Shown: positions 10,322-23,700 of the stretch, in pieces
How positions within the stretch are numbered: the first letter of the stretch is position 1
Layout: each line of letters starts with the position of its first letter
NCBI RefSeq assembly: GCF_000003605.2
Contig: NW_003156734.1
Coordinates: forward strand, 68,014-98,862
Reading direction: 5' to 3'
DNA: 30,849 nt
Source: Saccoglossus kowalevskii
Lineage: Eukaryota > Hemichordata > Enteropneusta > Harrimaniidae
The notes under the pieces: model-generated
What the model saw: only the letters and a program-made list of their open reading frames with translations
What the model was told of the DNA's origin: nothing
Databases searched by the model: none
Translations under genes and position numbers: made by a program

Positions 10322-13300
10322 TGTAGCTTTTAAATGAACAATTGAATGTCATTTGTTCAGGTGAAACCAGCCATAGTAACAGATGTTTGAACACATTTGC
10401 ATGGCTAATGAGGTAAACCAACCAATCACAACTAGGCAGTTATTGTAGTTGACTTGGGATGTCTTCTAGGCCAACAAATGTCCAAGAAATTTTTAATTAT
10501 CATCAAAGCTGCAAAAATTGACAATATGATGTAAATAATTATGCTAGTTTTTAATTTGTTGTGAAATGTTAAGGATAATGAATAAAAACAATTTTTAATA
10601 CTTTATGTTCTGTAGAACACGATACAAGTGTTAATGTCACTACAAATATGGTGTTTACATTACCATGGTCATAGCACCACGTGTTTCGTACTTGAGACGT
10701 GTGTAATATGAGAAAAAAGCATTGTTTATTAACACAAAATACCTTCTAAAAGCTGCTATGGGCATACCAAAATCAATGAGTAAAGTGTCGGCAGGCAACA
10801 TGTAAAGAGGTATGCAACTATACTGTTCATTACTGTGATGTGTGCTATGTTACAAAAAAAAGTGAACTAAAAATGCAGGGTCATCATACAAAAGATTAAT
10901 ATATTTAATATACATTAATTTATTTTATCATTTTCCTGTAGGAGTATATTTTACAATCACTTATAATTGTTTTTAAGTGTTAATACTGTGACACTTTCTC
11001 CAAACTTGTGCTTGTAACCAATTTTTACATTAAATATTGCTGCATAATATGTACACATACAAAGTATCTCATTGAAGCTTGTGTTGAAAGCTATACAACA
11101 GATTACTGGAAAATATATTCTTCATGTAGACTAGAAATTGAATTAGAATTATTAATTTGATGCAATTCGAATATAAAATGGTGTTTTTTTAGTTTTGTTA
11201 CAGTGAAATACTTAATTTTTGCCGGATTTTACAATGTATTTTTTTTTGCTCGAGTTTCACATTTGATGTATTGGGTGTATGTACTGTAAAATATTGCGAG
11301 AAACTGCATTTTCAGTTGTGGAATTAGCAAAAAAATTATTCATCTGCATATTTGTATATAAATTTTGGGAATAAACATAGTTTATCATCTAGATACACAA
11401 AGTAAGCATCCATGGTGAAAACAACCAACTTTGTGTGTTTAAATTTTTGGTGGCAGTCTGAATAACTTTAGCATTTAGATATTATTCTGCTAACTGGAAT
11501 AAAGGGCGATAGTCGTCGCATGAGATGTATTGCTATTGTATATCCAAAGATGGCCACTTTGACTGTTGCCCAGATCAACTAGTACAAACTGAGACGTTTT
11601 AAGTATTTTTATTAGGAGATTAGAAGGTATCAAAGGAGTCGCAGATAGTAATTACCTTGCCCGTACCATCAAAGATGGAAGGGAAAAGATATATTAAGGG
11701 GAACATTTATGTCCTGCGTCGTCGTTAATCGTTATTGTGTGCACAAGAACTTCATCAAACTTGGTCACCTTATTCATCAGTATAATTATTTAAGTTGATA
11801 GTTAACATGATAGCTATTCATAGATGAAGTTTTTTTTTTTACTTTTAATATAAGGCAGTTCGTATTTGTCTCAGTGAATCATTAATTTTTTACAGACGCC
11901 TGTACAAAATGCTTTTTTGTTGTCTTGCATGTTTTATGAATCTATTCACGTCTAAATGCAGCACTTTTTTCTTGGAGATGAGGCATTTGTTTTTATACTA
12001 AAATATCTGAATACTTTAAATAAAGCTGGAAATTATGTCCCTTAAAATTAGGCACCAATGTTTTTGTAAGATATTTACATCTATCAAGGATATTTGGTAG
12101 ACAGATTCCCACTGTTTCAACCCCAAAAATTCAAAATTATGACAATGCATATTCATATTGAAACAAACTATGCTTTACCTCGCTTACAGTTCTTGTTCTC
12201 ACTTGGGATAATAAAACGGCACTATGACCAATAACAGCCATTGTGGTCGATAATTCTTGACATTTGCTTCCATATTAGGCCAATAGCTGTGAATTAAATA
12301 CTTGCACCAAGTTTTCTGTTCCGAATAGTTGATCATACACCTACAATCATGACATCCTTTCGACTATTGTCAATTTAGCTTTTTTAACGTGATCGTGAAA
12401 ACTAGTGCGACTGCAAAAGAAATCCCGACTGGACGCATTTGCAGGCGACCCCTGGATTATTGGGAAAACCGGAGCAGAATCATTCTGGTGATTATGCTAA
12501 ATAAAGTGCTTGACTAGCGACAACGAATCAGAGTGCAGCTGTACAAGTCGTATCTTATCTATGTTAATGTAGGTGACCTTTCACTTCTGAGGTCCCGACA
12601 TTTAAATAGACTTTTTCAGTAAACATGGAAGAAAGTATCACCTTCACACTTAAGTATCCATCTTTACGATCAAATCTACCTTTAAAAGGTCACATTTACT
12701 TTCTCACACCCACTCATGAATAATTAATAGCAGTCAAATGCCCGCAGATGCGTCCAGTTGGGATTTCTTTAGCTGTCCGTTTAATTTTTGCAATCATGCT
12801 AAAAGAATTAATTATTCCTTTTTTGTAACACAAAAAGGAAGTCCCGACTTTGCCAGTCTACCTTCAGACGAGTGTTGCCATAGATGCAACTTAAGTATCC
12901 GCACGGATCCTCTACAGACATACTCTCACAAGCTTATTTTGGTTCAAAAATGTACACATTACCTAAATTGCATAAAAGTCAACAATTTCAGCTTTTTAAT
13001 TAACTGTCTCAAAAGCAACATTTCAATGAAATTTTGTACATGCTTGAAATTTGATTAGCTTTTTTTTACAAATATGTCCACAACAAAAACAAGATGGCTA
13101 TCAGTCTAGTCAGGACTAAATTGAGTAAAATGTCCAAGTCGATATAGTTTTTGACAGGTTTTCGTGGGTGGTGAGGGTATCTTGTCTTGCAAGAGTGAAA
13201 GAATACAACAACATTTAAAATTATGTTTTTATTTATTGCTCATTGAGCAAATGGTGGCAGTTCAGTTGGCAGCTAATTCAACTGAAATGTAAAAATGTTC

Positions 13301-14719
13301 TGGAAGATACAAGACAATTATTTCCAGTTCTGCAAATATCACAGGAAATAGTTTGTTCGAAATATGGCCATGGATTGCAAATCATTCAATATGCCATGTT
13401 CAACAAAAAAAAGACTCTCTGTAATTCTGTCTTGTAATATAATTTAACTGCCATATTTCCGATCAATGTACCTAAAAAAAAGTGTTCCAGGTTACAACCC
13501 CTGGTGGTAATGTAGTACAAAGCACAGTCAACAATCAACCACTGGTACATATCGTGTGCAATCTGTTAATGTTCAGAAAAATAAAATTTATCGAGTTTTG
13601 GAAGGGCACTTAAACTTAAACGGTAAACTTGGCCTCAAATCTAGAAATTGTAGAAAAGCAGGAGAGTACTTGATCAGATATGGGTACCCACTACTCAGTC
13701 ACGCAAATACAGTGAATGTGAAGGTATATCAACATCTAAATTTCCTTTTAAAAAAAACAAAATTATAAATTCAAGGGGCCATTTTCTAAATTTTATTTGG
13801 AATAAATTCAAGGAGTAGAAAATGATCTCCAGATGGTATTGGCCTCACTTTAATAAGATATGTGAAAACTGACATGATATAACAAATTTTAGTGTGAAAC
13901 GGACAAGAGTATGAATTAAAAGCAATCTATTTTTAACTTGTTTCATCACAAGTACTAACAATTCATTATTCATGTTGTGTTGTGTTGTGTTGTCAGAACT
14001 ACATGTGCATTCTACTTTTCCTTTATGGTCTACACTGGCATTCATTGAAATGCAACATGCCACTGACTGGTGGGCCAAGTACATATTTGGTTCAGTCCAA
14101 TTTTTGTATATTTTGTTGCTTTAAATGCAAAATAAACATTAACATGAGTAGTATGAAGGTAGTTATTGGGTGGTTTAATTAAGCAATTATAGAAGGGACA
14201 CACATGTAAGCATGATACTAAAATAATGTAATGTGATGCTCAAATGTGTTTTACAATACTGAGCACAAAATTTGATTTTACTGATTGATCCAGGGCAAAA
14301 ACAAATGTAATTTTGTGTAGCATACAATACTGGTATTATTGACAATTAGTTCAACCAAATGACTCTTTATGGAATCCATTGCCACAATCTTCATACAAGA
14401 GACTACTAACACAGAACAGAGCAGAGCAGCATTGACTTGTATAGAATCCGCAAACTGATAACGACCAGCATCTTCACTTTAATAGCCAGGTGTACATTAC
14501 TGGTCAGCCAAGTTGTTCTTGTCACATCACAATGTTCAGTAAAATTGCCATGAACTAGGTCAGGACAATGTTCTAGGATTCTTGACGACGTACATTATAT
14601 GTTTAGAGACAATTTGCAAGTTGTTCAGTTCAGTATAGAATAGCTGCAGTGATTTTGTATTTCAATGTGCTTGTTTTACAGTCGATTTAGAGTTCTCTTA
14701 CATCAATATCTGATCCAAT
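10322..14719. other. Intergenic region between convergent CANT1 and eRF3
   Basis: 4.4 kb of AT-rich DNA that must hold the eRF3 3' UTR at its right end. Possible minus-strand poly(A) signals are ATTAAA at 14483-14478 and AATAAA at 13797-13792; neither is decisive. The open frames here (for example 12738-13058, 13243-13437, 13982-14182) are short, AT-driven, lack family motifs and are not called as genes. Confidence 0.5.
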
Positions 14720-14763
14720 TTATTCTAATAATTTCAGCACTTTACCAATTGCAATTGTTTTAC
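14720..14763 (-). CDS. GSPT1: eRF3 last exon: [13 protein letters not shown] and stop
   Basis: Acceptor GTTAACAG, stop TAA at 14722-14720. The C-terminus ends LKLLE, slightly shorter than the human tail. Confidence 0.94.
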
Positions 14764-17700
14764 CTGTTAACAGAAAAAGATGTAGTATTCAGTGATTAAC
14801 TTGTATCAGGGTCAAGGGTTATTTTAAGATACAAACCACTAATAACCTGGTTTTGGACGTTTGTTCTGGGAATGTTAGTGTACCCCAAAAAATATGAAAG
14901 TGCTTATCTGTATTTGCATACTGATACTACTAATTAATGCAAGACTAATTGGCATCTTTTGTTTTAGATACACCAGTAAATAAATGAACATTATCATATT
15001 TTCAGTTTTACTCTGGTTTTAAATTAAGGTAATTTATTGATTCATAAAATTTTATTTTGACAACTCACCTTCATCTCTTAATGTAAATCTTCCCATCTGA
15101 GGAAAGTCTTTGAATGTTTCCATACAAATAACACCAGAAGTTTCTAATCTTGCTATTACAATTTGATCTTGTTTTACAAATCGTGGTCTTTGTTTGCTTC
15201 TAGTTCCACTTTTCTTGTCCACGAGAGCTAGTAAAGCCTGCAGAGATAATTACAACATTAATTAAGATCTTTGAACTGATACAAAGTGGCTATATATATT
15301 GCAATCAAGATTAAAAATGATCTTTCATCATTCTTTCAATAGTGTTCCAATCAAGTATCAGACTGGCAAGTCTTGCAATTTTTAACCACATTATTGAAAT
15401 CTTTTCATTACTTTTAACTGGTACAGCACAATTACATTTATATTTACTAATAACTTGCACATTTCAAGAAAATAATGCAAGAGTTACAATTGTAACATAC
15501 ATGTATAAGTTATGAAAATATCATTTAACGACAAACTCAATACATACAAAAAATTGTTTCAGGTTGCAAATGGTGGCCGAAATTTCTTGCATTCTTTGTC
15601 AATATAGCCCAACATATCATAGAATCTGCATTTTAAACTAGCACTCTCTCAAAGCAATGGGCATTATCATGGCATAGAATCTGCATTATAAACTAGCACT
15701 CTCTCAAAGCAATGGGCATTATGATTATCCATTGACACAATACATTGATGAGAAAAGTTCCGATATACAAGAGCGGTCTTTTGTCTCACTGATCAGGGAA
15801 TCAATTCTATTGGTCAATGTTAGTGATGATATTACCAAGATTAGCCAAGATATTTTCCTTTTAAATTGCTTGAAGAGCAATATACTTTAGACTGAATAAG
15901 TGTTACAGCCGTTCTGAGAATTATTCGGACAGCCAGTTAGTAAAATGACTTGCAACTTTGCAAAACACTTTGGTCTTTGCCCAATCTAGACTTGTCGGCG
16001 CCACTTGAGTGACGGGCGCGTGGTTTGGGATTACTATTTCATAGGGGTTGTCAGCTTGGTGAATTGTAAGTATTATCTAGCGTGCGTTCAGTAATTTTGA
16101 AAATCACAAGTTGGATGGTGCTTAAATCTGTCGAAAAATGTCAACCCCTCGCTCATTTTAGTCAGTTGTACCTGTTACAAAAATGGACTAGACATAATAA
16201 CGGTCGTTATACCCCGTCATTTTCAAACTGCAGTTGAAAAAGTGATTCAATCAAGGAAGGCACTTTTGATTTGACAAAATCCATCAAACCATTATAATCG
16301 AGTTTTCCGTCTGTGTATTCCTGACGTACTCACAGCACCAGTAATGTAAAAACAACTTTTAGTTTGGCGCGAAACTGCAGCGTGTCCCGCTAAGAAACTT
16401 TACTTTGAGCCTTCCTGCCAACGACGAGTTCATTAATACCTGGGTTTACTCAACACTCGGGAGTTGTTTTGTAAATTACGATATGTCCGGTGGACTCAGA
16501 TGGTTATAAAAATTTAAAATAACACTTTGAATGCATATACAACATATAACCTGTTAATATATGGTAACCAGCGCGTGTAGTTTTGAAAACAACGTTTTAC
16601 CCGCATCTTGCAAGATAATGGAATGATTCCAATTGTGGGCGTGTCAATACAACGGCGCCATCAAGTCTAGATTGGAAAAGACCCAATTGTTTTGCAAAGT
16701 TCCAACATATATTGCTAACTGACTGTTCGAATAATTCTCAGAACGGCTGTAAAATCCTCCATTTATCCACTGAATTTAACCACTTATTGCATTTAAGAGG
16801 CAACATTATAACACAAACTACGGTCACAATTTGAGCTGTACTAAATTTGAATGTGTACACTGGTTGGAATACAGTCAAGTAAATAATTACCTTAATTTGA
16901 ACTTCTTCCACACAAGTATGGATATGCATAACTGCATTAAAACCAGGACATATGATAGACTTGTATTCTATAATAACAATCTGTAACAAACAATATCATT
17001 GTCTATTACAGGTTTAAATCTCAGAAAGGATTATAGACCCAACGATTCCTCACTAATAAAATGCAACTAATTTATTAAAAGTGCGGTACGTTCGACTTTA
17101 TTTACACTTTATTTTTTAACCTTTCACATTTTCCATTCTGTACTTAAATCATTTCATAGCATCAACTTACTTGTGCATCAAATACTCTCCCAGTATGACA
17201 GATATTGACAGGATCACACAACACAAACCCAGATAAAACATCCTGTATACAAACAAATAAATTAGATTATGCCATTCATTACATCAGTTCTACAGAGCAG
17301 TGTTCAGTTAATTTTTTTTATTGAATCGCTGAGTATGACAACTAATATTCGGGACAAGAACGATTCATCATGAACACTTCAGTCTTTTGTTCTAATACAC
17401 TAAAATACTTGTAAAGATTTATGAATATAATGTCATTCTTGACATTTTAAGAACAAGTTTTTATTAAGACAGTTTGTAAAAGCTAATATAATTCAATATG
17501 ACAGGGTTATTCTTACATCTTCCTCAACTCCTTTTACTTTAATTTTAACATTTTCGCCAGTGTTCGCCACTGTAGCGTCATCGTCATCTGAAATGACTGC
17601 TAAGATCTCAACAGGCATCTGTAATCAAGAGAAAGATTTGGTAAACTAAGAGAAAGATCATCTAGATGTTGCTTCTCCAATCTGCATACAATCTCTACAT

Positions 17701-20700
17701 GTGTGTAAAACTTTATCCAGTAATGCCCAAATAATTATGGATCATTTGAAAATTTAAGCACATCTTTAAAGGCCACAAGATAAAACTGCATTTAAATCAT
17801 GATCGTATTTCACTTGGTATAGTATGCTAGTGTCTTTCATCACGTACCCCCGCTCCATATACAACATTATATAACCCCCCTTCAGCGATAATTACCCATT
17901 TTATTACTGATAGGGACGATATACAGGATGAAAATAAACTAGCATAATACAGTAAAATACAAGTCAAATGAAAATGACACCGTCCCCGTTAAGTTCTCTT
18001 TGTGCTCGTCATATTAAGAGGGGTTGTCGCGAGTGTGTCCTTGAAACTTGAGTTCCAAGTGGCGTATACAACAGATTGTTTATTTACATCCAAACATGCG
18101 TTTCGTGTCATAGTAATATGGCCAAAATAAAAACAGCCGTTATTCAGCCATCTTTGATCTGATTATGAAACACACTGATATGTATGATGTATGTGCCAAA
18201 TACGAATGAAAATATAGTAGTAAGGCCAAAAAGTCAGATGGCTGTCAATCGGCCATCCTTGACCAGATTTTGAAACAAATTGTCATGGACATGCATCCTA
18301 ACATGTATAAAGTACATGCATGTGCCAAATTTGAATGAAAACTGACAGAGCACATCCAAGATACCGCATAAAAATACAAAAAGCCTGCCAGTTGACCATC
18401 TTTGATCCAATTGCGAAATAAATCGCCATGGACATGTATGATCTATGTACTAAATTTGAATGAAAACTGACAAAGCATGTCCAAAATACAACATTTAAAA
18501 AAAACAAGATGGCTGCCAGTCGGCCATTTTGAATCGAATCGCTAAACCACTGCATGTGTATATGTGCCAGATAAAGTACTAGGCACATGCAAAGAATGAA
18601 CAGAATCGGTCCAAGGGATTCTGAGATACGACTCCGGACAGACGGACAGACTCACGAACAAACGAACGGACGGACGGAGACCGAATTATAAGTCGTCGTT
18701 TTCGGACTTCGTCCGAACGGGGACTAAAAATATGATTCCAGTTAAAATTTCAATAATTAGAGAATTCATACATCAAGCACCCGTGAATGCAACAGTTTCC
18801 ACCAATTAAAATAGAATTCTTTGCATACGTGCAACAAATTTACAGTCCTAATAGTGGTTTAAAATCGGATGCAACATTCATAGCCACACTGGTGGACTAC
18901 ATAGTAATAGAGTGAGTCATTTAGCCAACAGCTAAGATTTGTAAGGAACTAGGCAAGAAGAGGACGTTCCAACAAATACTACATACCTTATTAGGCATAA
19001 GAATAACAGACTGCCCTTTACTGATACTTCCAGATTCAATTTTACCCAGCAAGATAGTTCCCATATCCTACGAAGACAACCATTCAAGGATTCTTAATTA
19101 TGTATACAGGTTTAATTTTATCATTCAAGACAGACTTCTTGAATTATATTCATCTCAACCACTTCAAGGCATGCAAGTTTGTTTAAGCTGTATTCAGTAT
19201 ATATTAGTTCGTTTTCAAATCACAGAGTATTTCTACCCTATTATTAGAGGGACAAGAACATTCATCATTAACAGCTTATTTCAAATGCATCCTTAACACT
19301 TTGAGTGCCAATTCTTTCTCTCAAAATACAGTAAATTTGTTCTCATTTTTGGTAATTTTCCCCGATTTCAACTGTAACTTTGAACCAAACAGACAGAATA
19401 CAACATTGCTTCTAGTTTTTGATAAAAATAAAATCAACATTATCAGTGGAAAATAACTATTTTGTGGATGATGCCTGAAGTTGACTTTGGCATTCAAAGG
19501 GTCAAAGTTGAACTCTGAGTTCATTCTGGAGATCTTTGAACTACTGTGTGACCTTGGGATAATATGAATGTATGCAAATACAGACAATACGAGAAATAAC
19601 CCCTTTTCTGAATTTCTTTGTGTCACAGTAATTCAGAAGAGATGCAAATTTGCAACATACGATCAAATGGAAAGCCAAATGAAACATTTGAATGCGCTGA
19701 AATATTTTAAAAGAAGGCTTCACAAATAATCTGAGGGTGCAACCTTTAATTAGTCCAAGGGTTATTTGTCGTACACAAAATGTCAGTATCAACAGAAATC
19801 AATGCAGGCTTTGAGTAATTCATTTAGTGAATATTATTTACATTGTGAGTTGTCTAATGATCATTTTTTAACTACAATAGCACCAATAAAATACCATGCA
19901 CAGTCTTGTAGCAATCTGAGAATATTCCAGACTTACTTTATATTTATCAGTTACAGGCATTATAAGAGGACCGTCACTACTCCTATTTAAGGGAGGCAAG
20001 TTTTCTAAATAAGGAATTAATGCTGGACCTCTGTAAGAAAACAAAAAAAAAAATACTATTAGAGAAAGATAAACATAGCTGGGTTACATGGATAAGTTTT
20101 TTTTTTTATTTTTGCATTTTTAACAGATGACCTAATATGTTTGTGACATTGCTATAAAACTATATGACCATTATATTGTGCCAATATAATGAGACATGAA
20201 AATTCATCTTTAAAAGACATTTTCACACAAAATAAAATACAGCCAGCTGGGAAACATGAAACTTTCAACCAAACTAGATTTATAATGAAAAGAAACCACT
20301 TACTTGTACCAGGCGCCAGAAGATTGTGATCTACATTTCAAATTTTCACCAGTCATCCCAGATACTGGTATAAAGTAAATATCTTTCTTGGGATTAAATC
20401 CTACTTTCTTGAGAAAAGGGATGAGTTTTGACTGGCATTCTTCATACCTGAAAAGTGAATTGTGCCTGGTCATCAAGGTGGTCCCATGACATGAATCAGG
20501 AATTGTCAGTCACCAACATGTTTGCTACAGTAGTGGGCAAGCATTCATTCATTCATTGCTTGCTTGCATTAACACTTGTCTTGTAATCTTCAAAAATGCA
20601 CCATGCATTTTCACAAGGTGAACAAGTCATTGTCAATGACACGTCCCCGTTCCGTTCATATTTGAGTGACATATACATTCAAAGCAGATCATGACTGAAA

Positions 20701-23700
20701 TGCACCTGTATATGTACAACACATTGTACTAAATCTGAACAAAATCCATCCATGCATGACTGAGATCCGGTTCCGGAATTGTGAAAATATGTGATTTTGA
20801 TGCATTTTCGGCCTTAAAATGGCCATCATCATTCAGCTATTGTTAAGCGGATCATGAAACAAATGCACATATCTATTTGTGACATGATGTACAATGTACC
20901 ATGTGTGTGTGAAGTTTGAACTTGATCAATCCAGGCAAGGTCCTATTATGTTTAATGTATGTACCAAATTGAACAAAATCCGTCCATGCATAACTGAGAT
21001 CCAGGTCTGAATGGTTAAAATGTGCGATTTCAATGCATTTTCGGCTTTAAAGCGGCTGCCATTTGGCTATCGTTAATGAGATCATGAAACAAATGCACAT
21101 ACATATTTGTGACATGATGTACCTTGTGTGTGTGTGTGAAGTTTGAACTCGATCAATCCAGGCATGTCTCAGATACGGATCCAGAACTGAATTCTTTAAA
21201 ACAAAATGGCCGCCAGTCGGCCATTTCGAACTTGACGTGTATCAAGGTCCTATTATGTTTAATGTATGTACCAAATTTGAACAAAATCCGTCCATGCATA
21301 ACTGAGATCCGGGTCCGGAATGGTGAAAAAATGCGATTTTGATGCATTTTCGGCCTTAAAATGGCCGCTATTCGGCTATCGTTAATCGGATCATGAAAAA
21401 ATATGCATGTGCATATGTCCCATATAATGTATGATGTATGAGTGAAGTTTGAACTTAATCGGTCCATGCATGTTCGAGATACAGGTGATCACGGACGCAC
21501 AGACGCACACAGGGCAAAACACAAGTCCCCGTTTTCGGACTACGTTCGAACGGGGACTAATAACACCCATACATAAAAATAAAACGCATGTTCACCATGA
21601 CCTACCTTTCTTCCGACCATTCCACCGTTGGGTCATCCATCTTATTTATTAATACTACTAAATGTTTCACTCCCGCAGTCTTGGCCAACATGGCATGCTC
21701 TCGTGTTTGACCTCCTCGCTCAAATCCAGTTTCAAATTCACCTTTACGAGCTGATATCACCTACAATATGAATTCTCCATGTTTTACACTTGTACATATA
21801 TAAAACTTCTGAGACTCAAAATGTAATGGAATCTAAAAAGATTAATTTATCTATAGTTATGCCATATTGGACTTTATGTCAGTTACTTTATGAGTACCAC
21901 AATAAATTAAAAAACAGAATGACAACTATTGAGGTATGAAAAACATAAAACAAGACATAAATGGAATGACAAGAAACAAGACATCAATTACAAGATTCAT
22001 AATGTCATGGTTACCAGTATATGGAGCGATGTTCAGTTAACGTTCTTTAAAGAATCATTGAGTACATGAACTCTAATATTCGGGACAAGAACAATTCATC
22101 ATTACCTTGAGCCCCACAAATGAAAACCATGATATTTAATACAATCTGCAGATATAAAGATACAAAAATGTTCTTACTAAAACTGCTAAATCAGCCTGGG
22201 CAGCACCGGAGATCATATTAGGTACAAAACTTCGATGACCTGGTGCATCCAAAATTGTAAAATGTTTTTTTTCAGTTTCAAAGAATGCTCTGCCAACTTC
22301 CACTGTTTTTCCTTTGTCTCTTTCCTCAGTATTAGTATCTAGTGCCCATGATAAGTACCTTTAGAATGAAACAAATTGGAATCTTTCAACTGGCATTCTA
22401 TACACATCAGCAACAAATACCTGGTTCACACAGATTAGAATTACACCATTGTAGGGCCAGTCAGAACATATATTTCGGTTGCGATCACATGACATTAAAA
22501 ACGCCGGCGTAATGTGTAGCACCCCCTCTGTAGTTCGATCAGTGTTTGAACTTATTCGTACCCTATCGCTACGGTCATTATTTTCAATTGCACAGTTCTG
22601 CGGGTTTATCTCATAATTCCTTGTCTTTTTGTGCATTAATCCTGTAAACCTGGCTATCATGGGAGGTTCCGTATATCATTCTAAAAATACTTTCCTCTTG
22701 TCAAATCAGTAGCAAGACTTCATTTTTTATCCAATTATTTCAGAGACTACTTGTTCCATTGACCAGAGCGGTACGTGTATCACTCTTCATCATGTCGTTG
22801 CTATGGACGTAGACATGAATTCCCGATAGAGGGTGTTTATGCCACTGTGCGTGTTCACACACACTTTTGTTTAGAATTTAGGCCTGAGCTTGGACTCTGG
22901 TCAGGAGTTTACGCCGGTGTAAAATCCGCCATTTTTACACTGGCGTAAACTGGTCACATGGTAAAAATAACAGTCGTTAAATTACGGCAGTGCTACAACG
23001 GCGTAAATGTTACTTGTGAACCAGGTGAAAGTATCACTTGGATGCATCAAGCAAAGGCTATTTTGTATGTTACTTCACACACATCTTATGTATGGTGTAA
23101 ATGTTAAATACAAGCATGCATTTACAATGGTGTACAGACTATTTACTAACCAACTTTCCCTGTTCTTTTCCTTAGCTTCTCTTTCATATTTTTCTAGTGT
23201 CCTTTTATCCACTTGTCCAGTTAGGTACCTACAAAATAGACAACATTTTCATTGACAGTCCTTATTTTTTTAAGTGAACTCTTTTATGAGCTTAACACTA
23301 GATATCCCAAAGAAAGGGGTGGATTATGTGTTTAAGAAAAACAGTTGCAGGGAAAAACAAGTCATTGTTAATGACAGTCCCTGTCCAAAATTTTGTGATC
23401 CAACATATCAATTTGATGCTGATGAAGTCATTGAGATTAGATTGAAACCTTTAATAGGAGACGGATTTGTAAAAAATTATGATTTAGTGCTTTTACACGA
23501 GAATTGGACAGTCATATTGAATCAAATTACAACAAGTCATTGAAAATGACACAGTCCTCGTTAAATTTGTGAAATTCCTATTTGTGCTCGTCATATTAAA
23601 GCGGAGGGGTTGTTGCGAGAGTGTCCTTGAAACTTGAGTTCAAAGTGGCATATACAGTCAAACCTGTCTATAAAGGACAGTCAGTGGACTGAGCCAAACT

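Noticed and set aside
12738-13058. 106-codon plus-strand frame
   Set aside because: Several cysteines but no recognisable family, no splice context and strong AT bias; likely chance.
23274-23543. 89-codon plus-strand frame ([15 protein letters not shown]...)
   Set aside because: It spans the boundary of two mobile-element termini and sits in an eRF3 intron; no family recognised.
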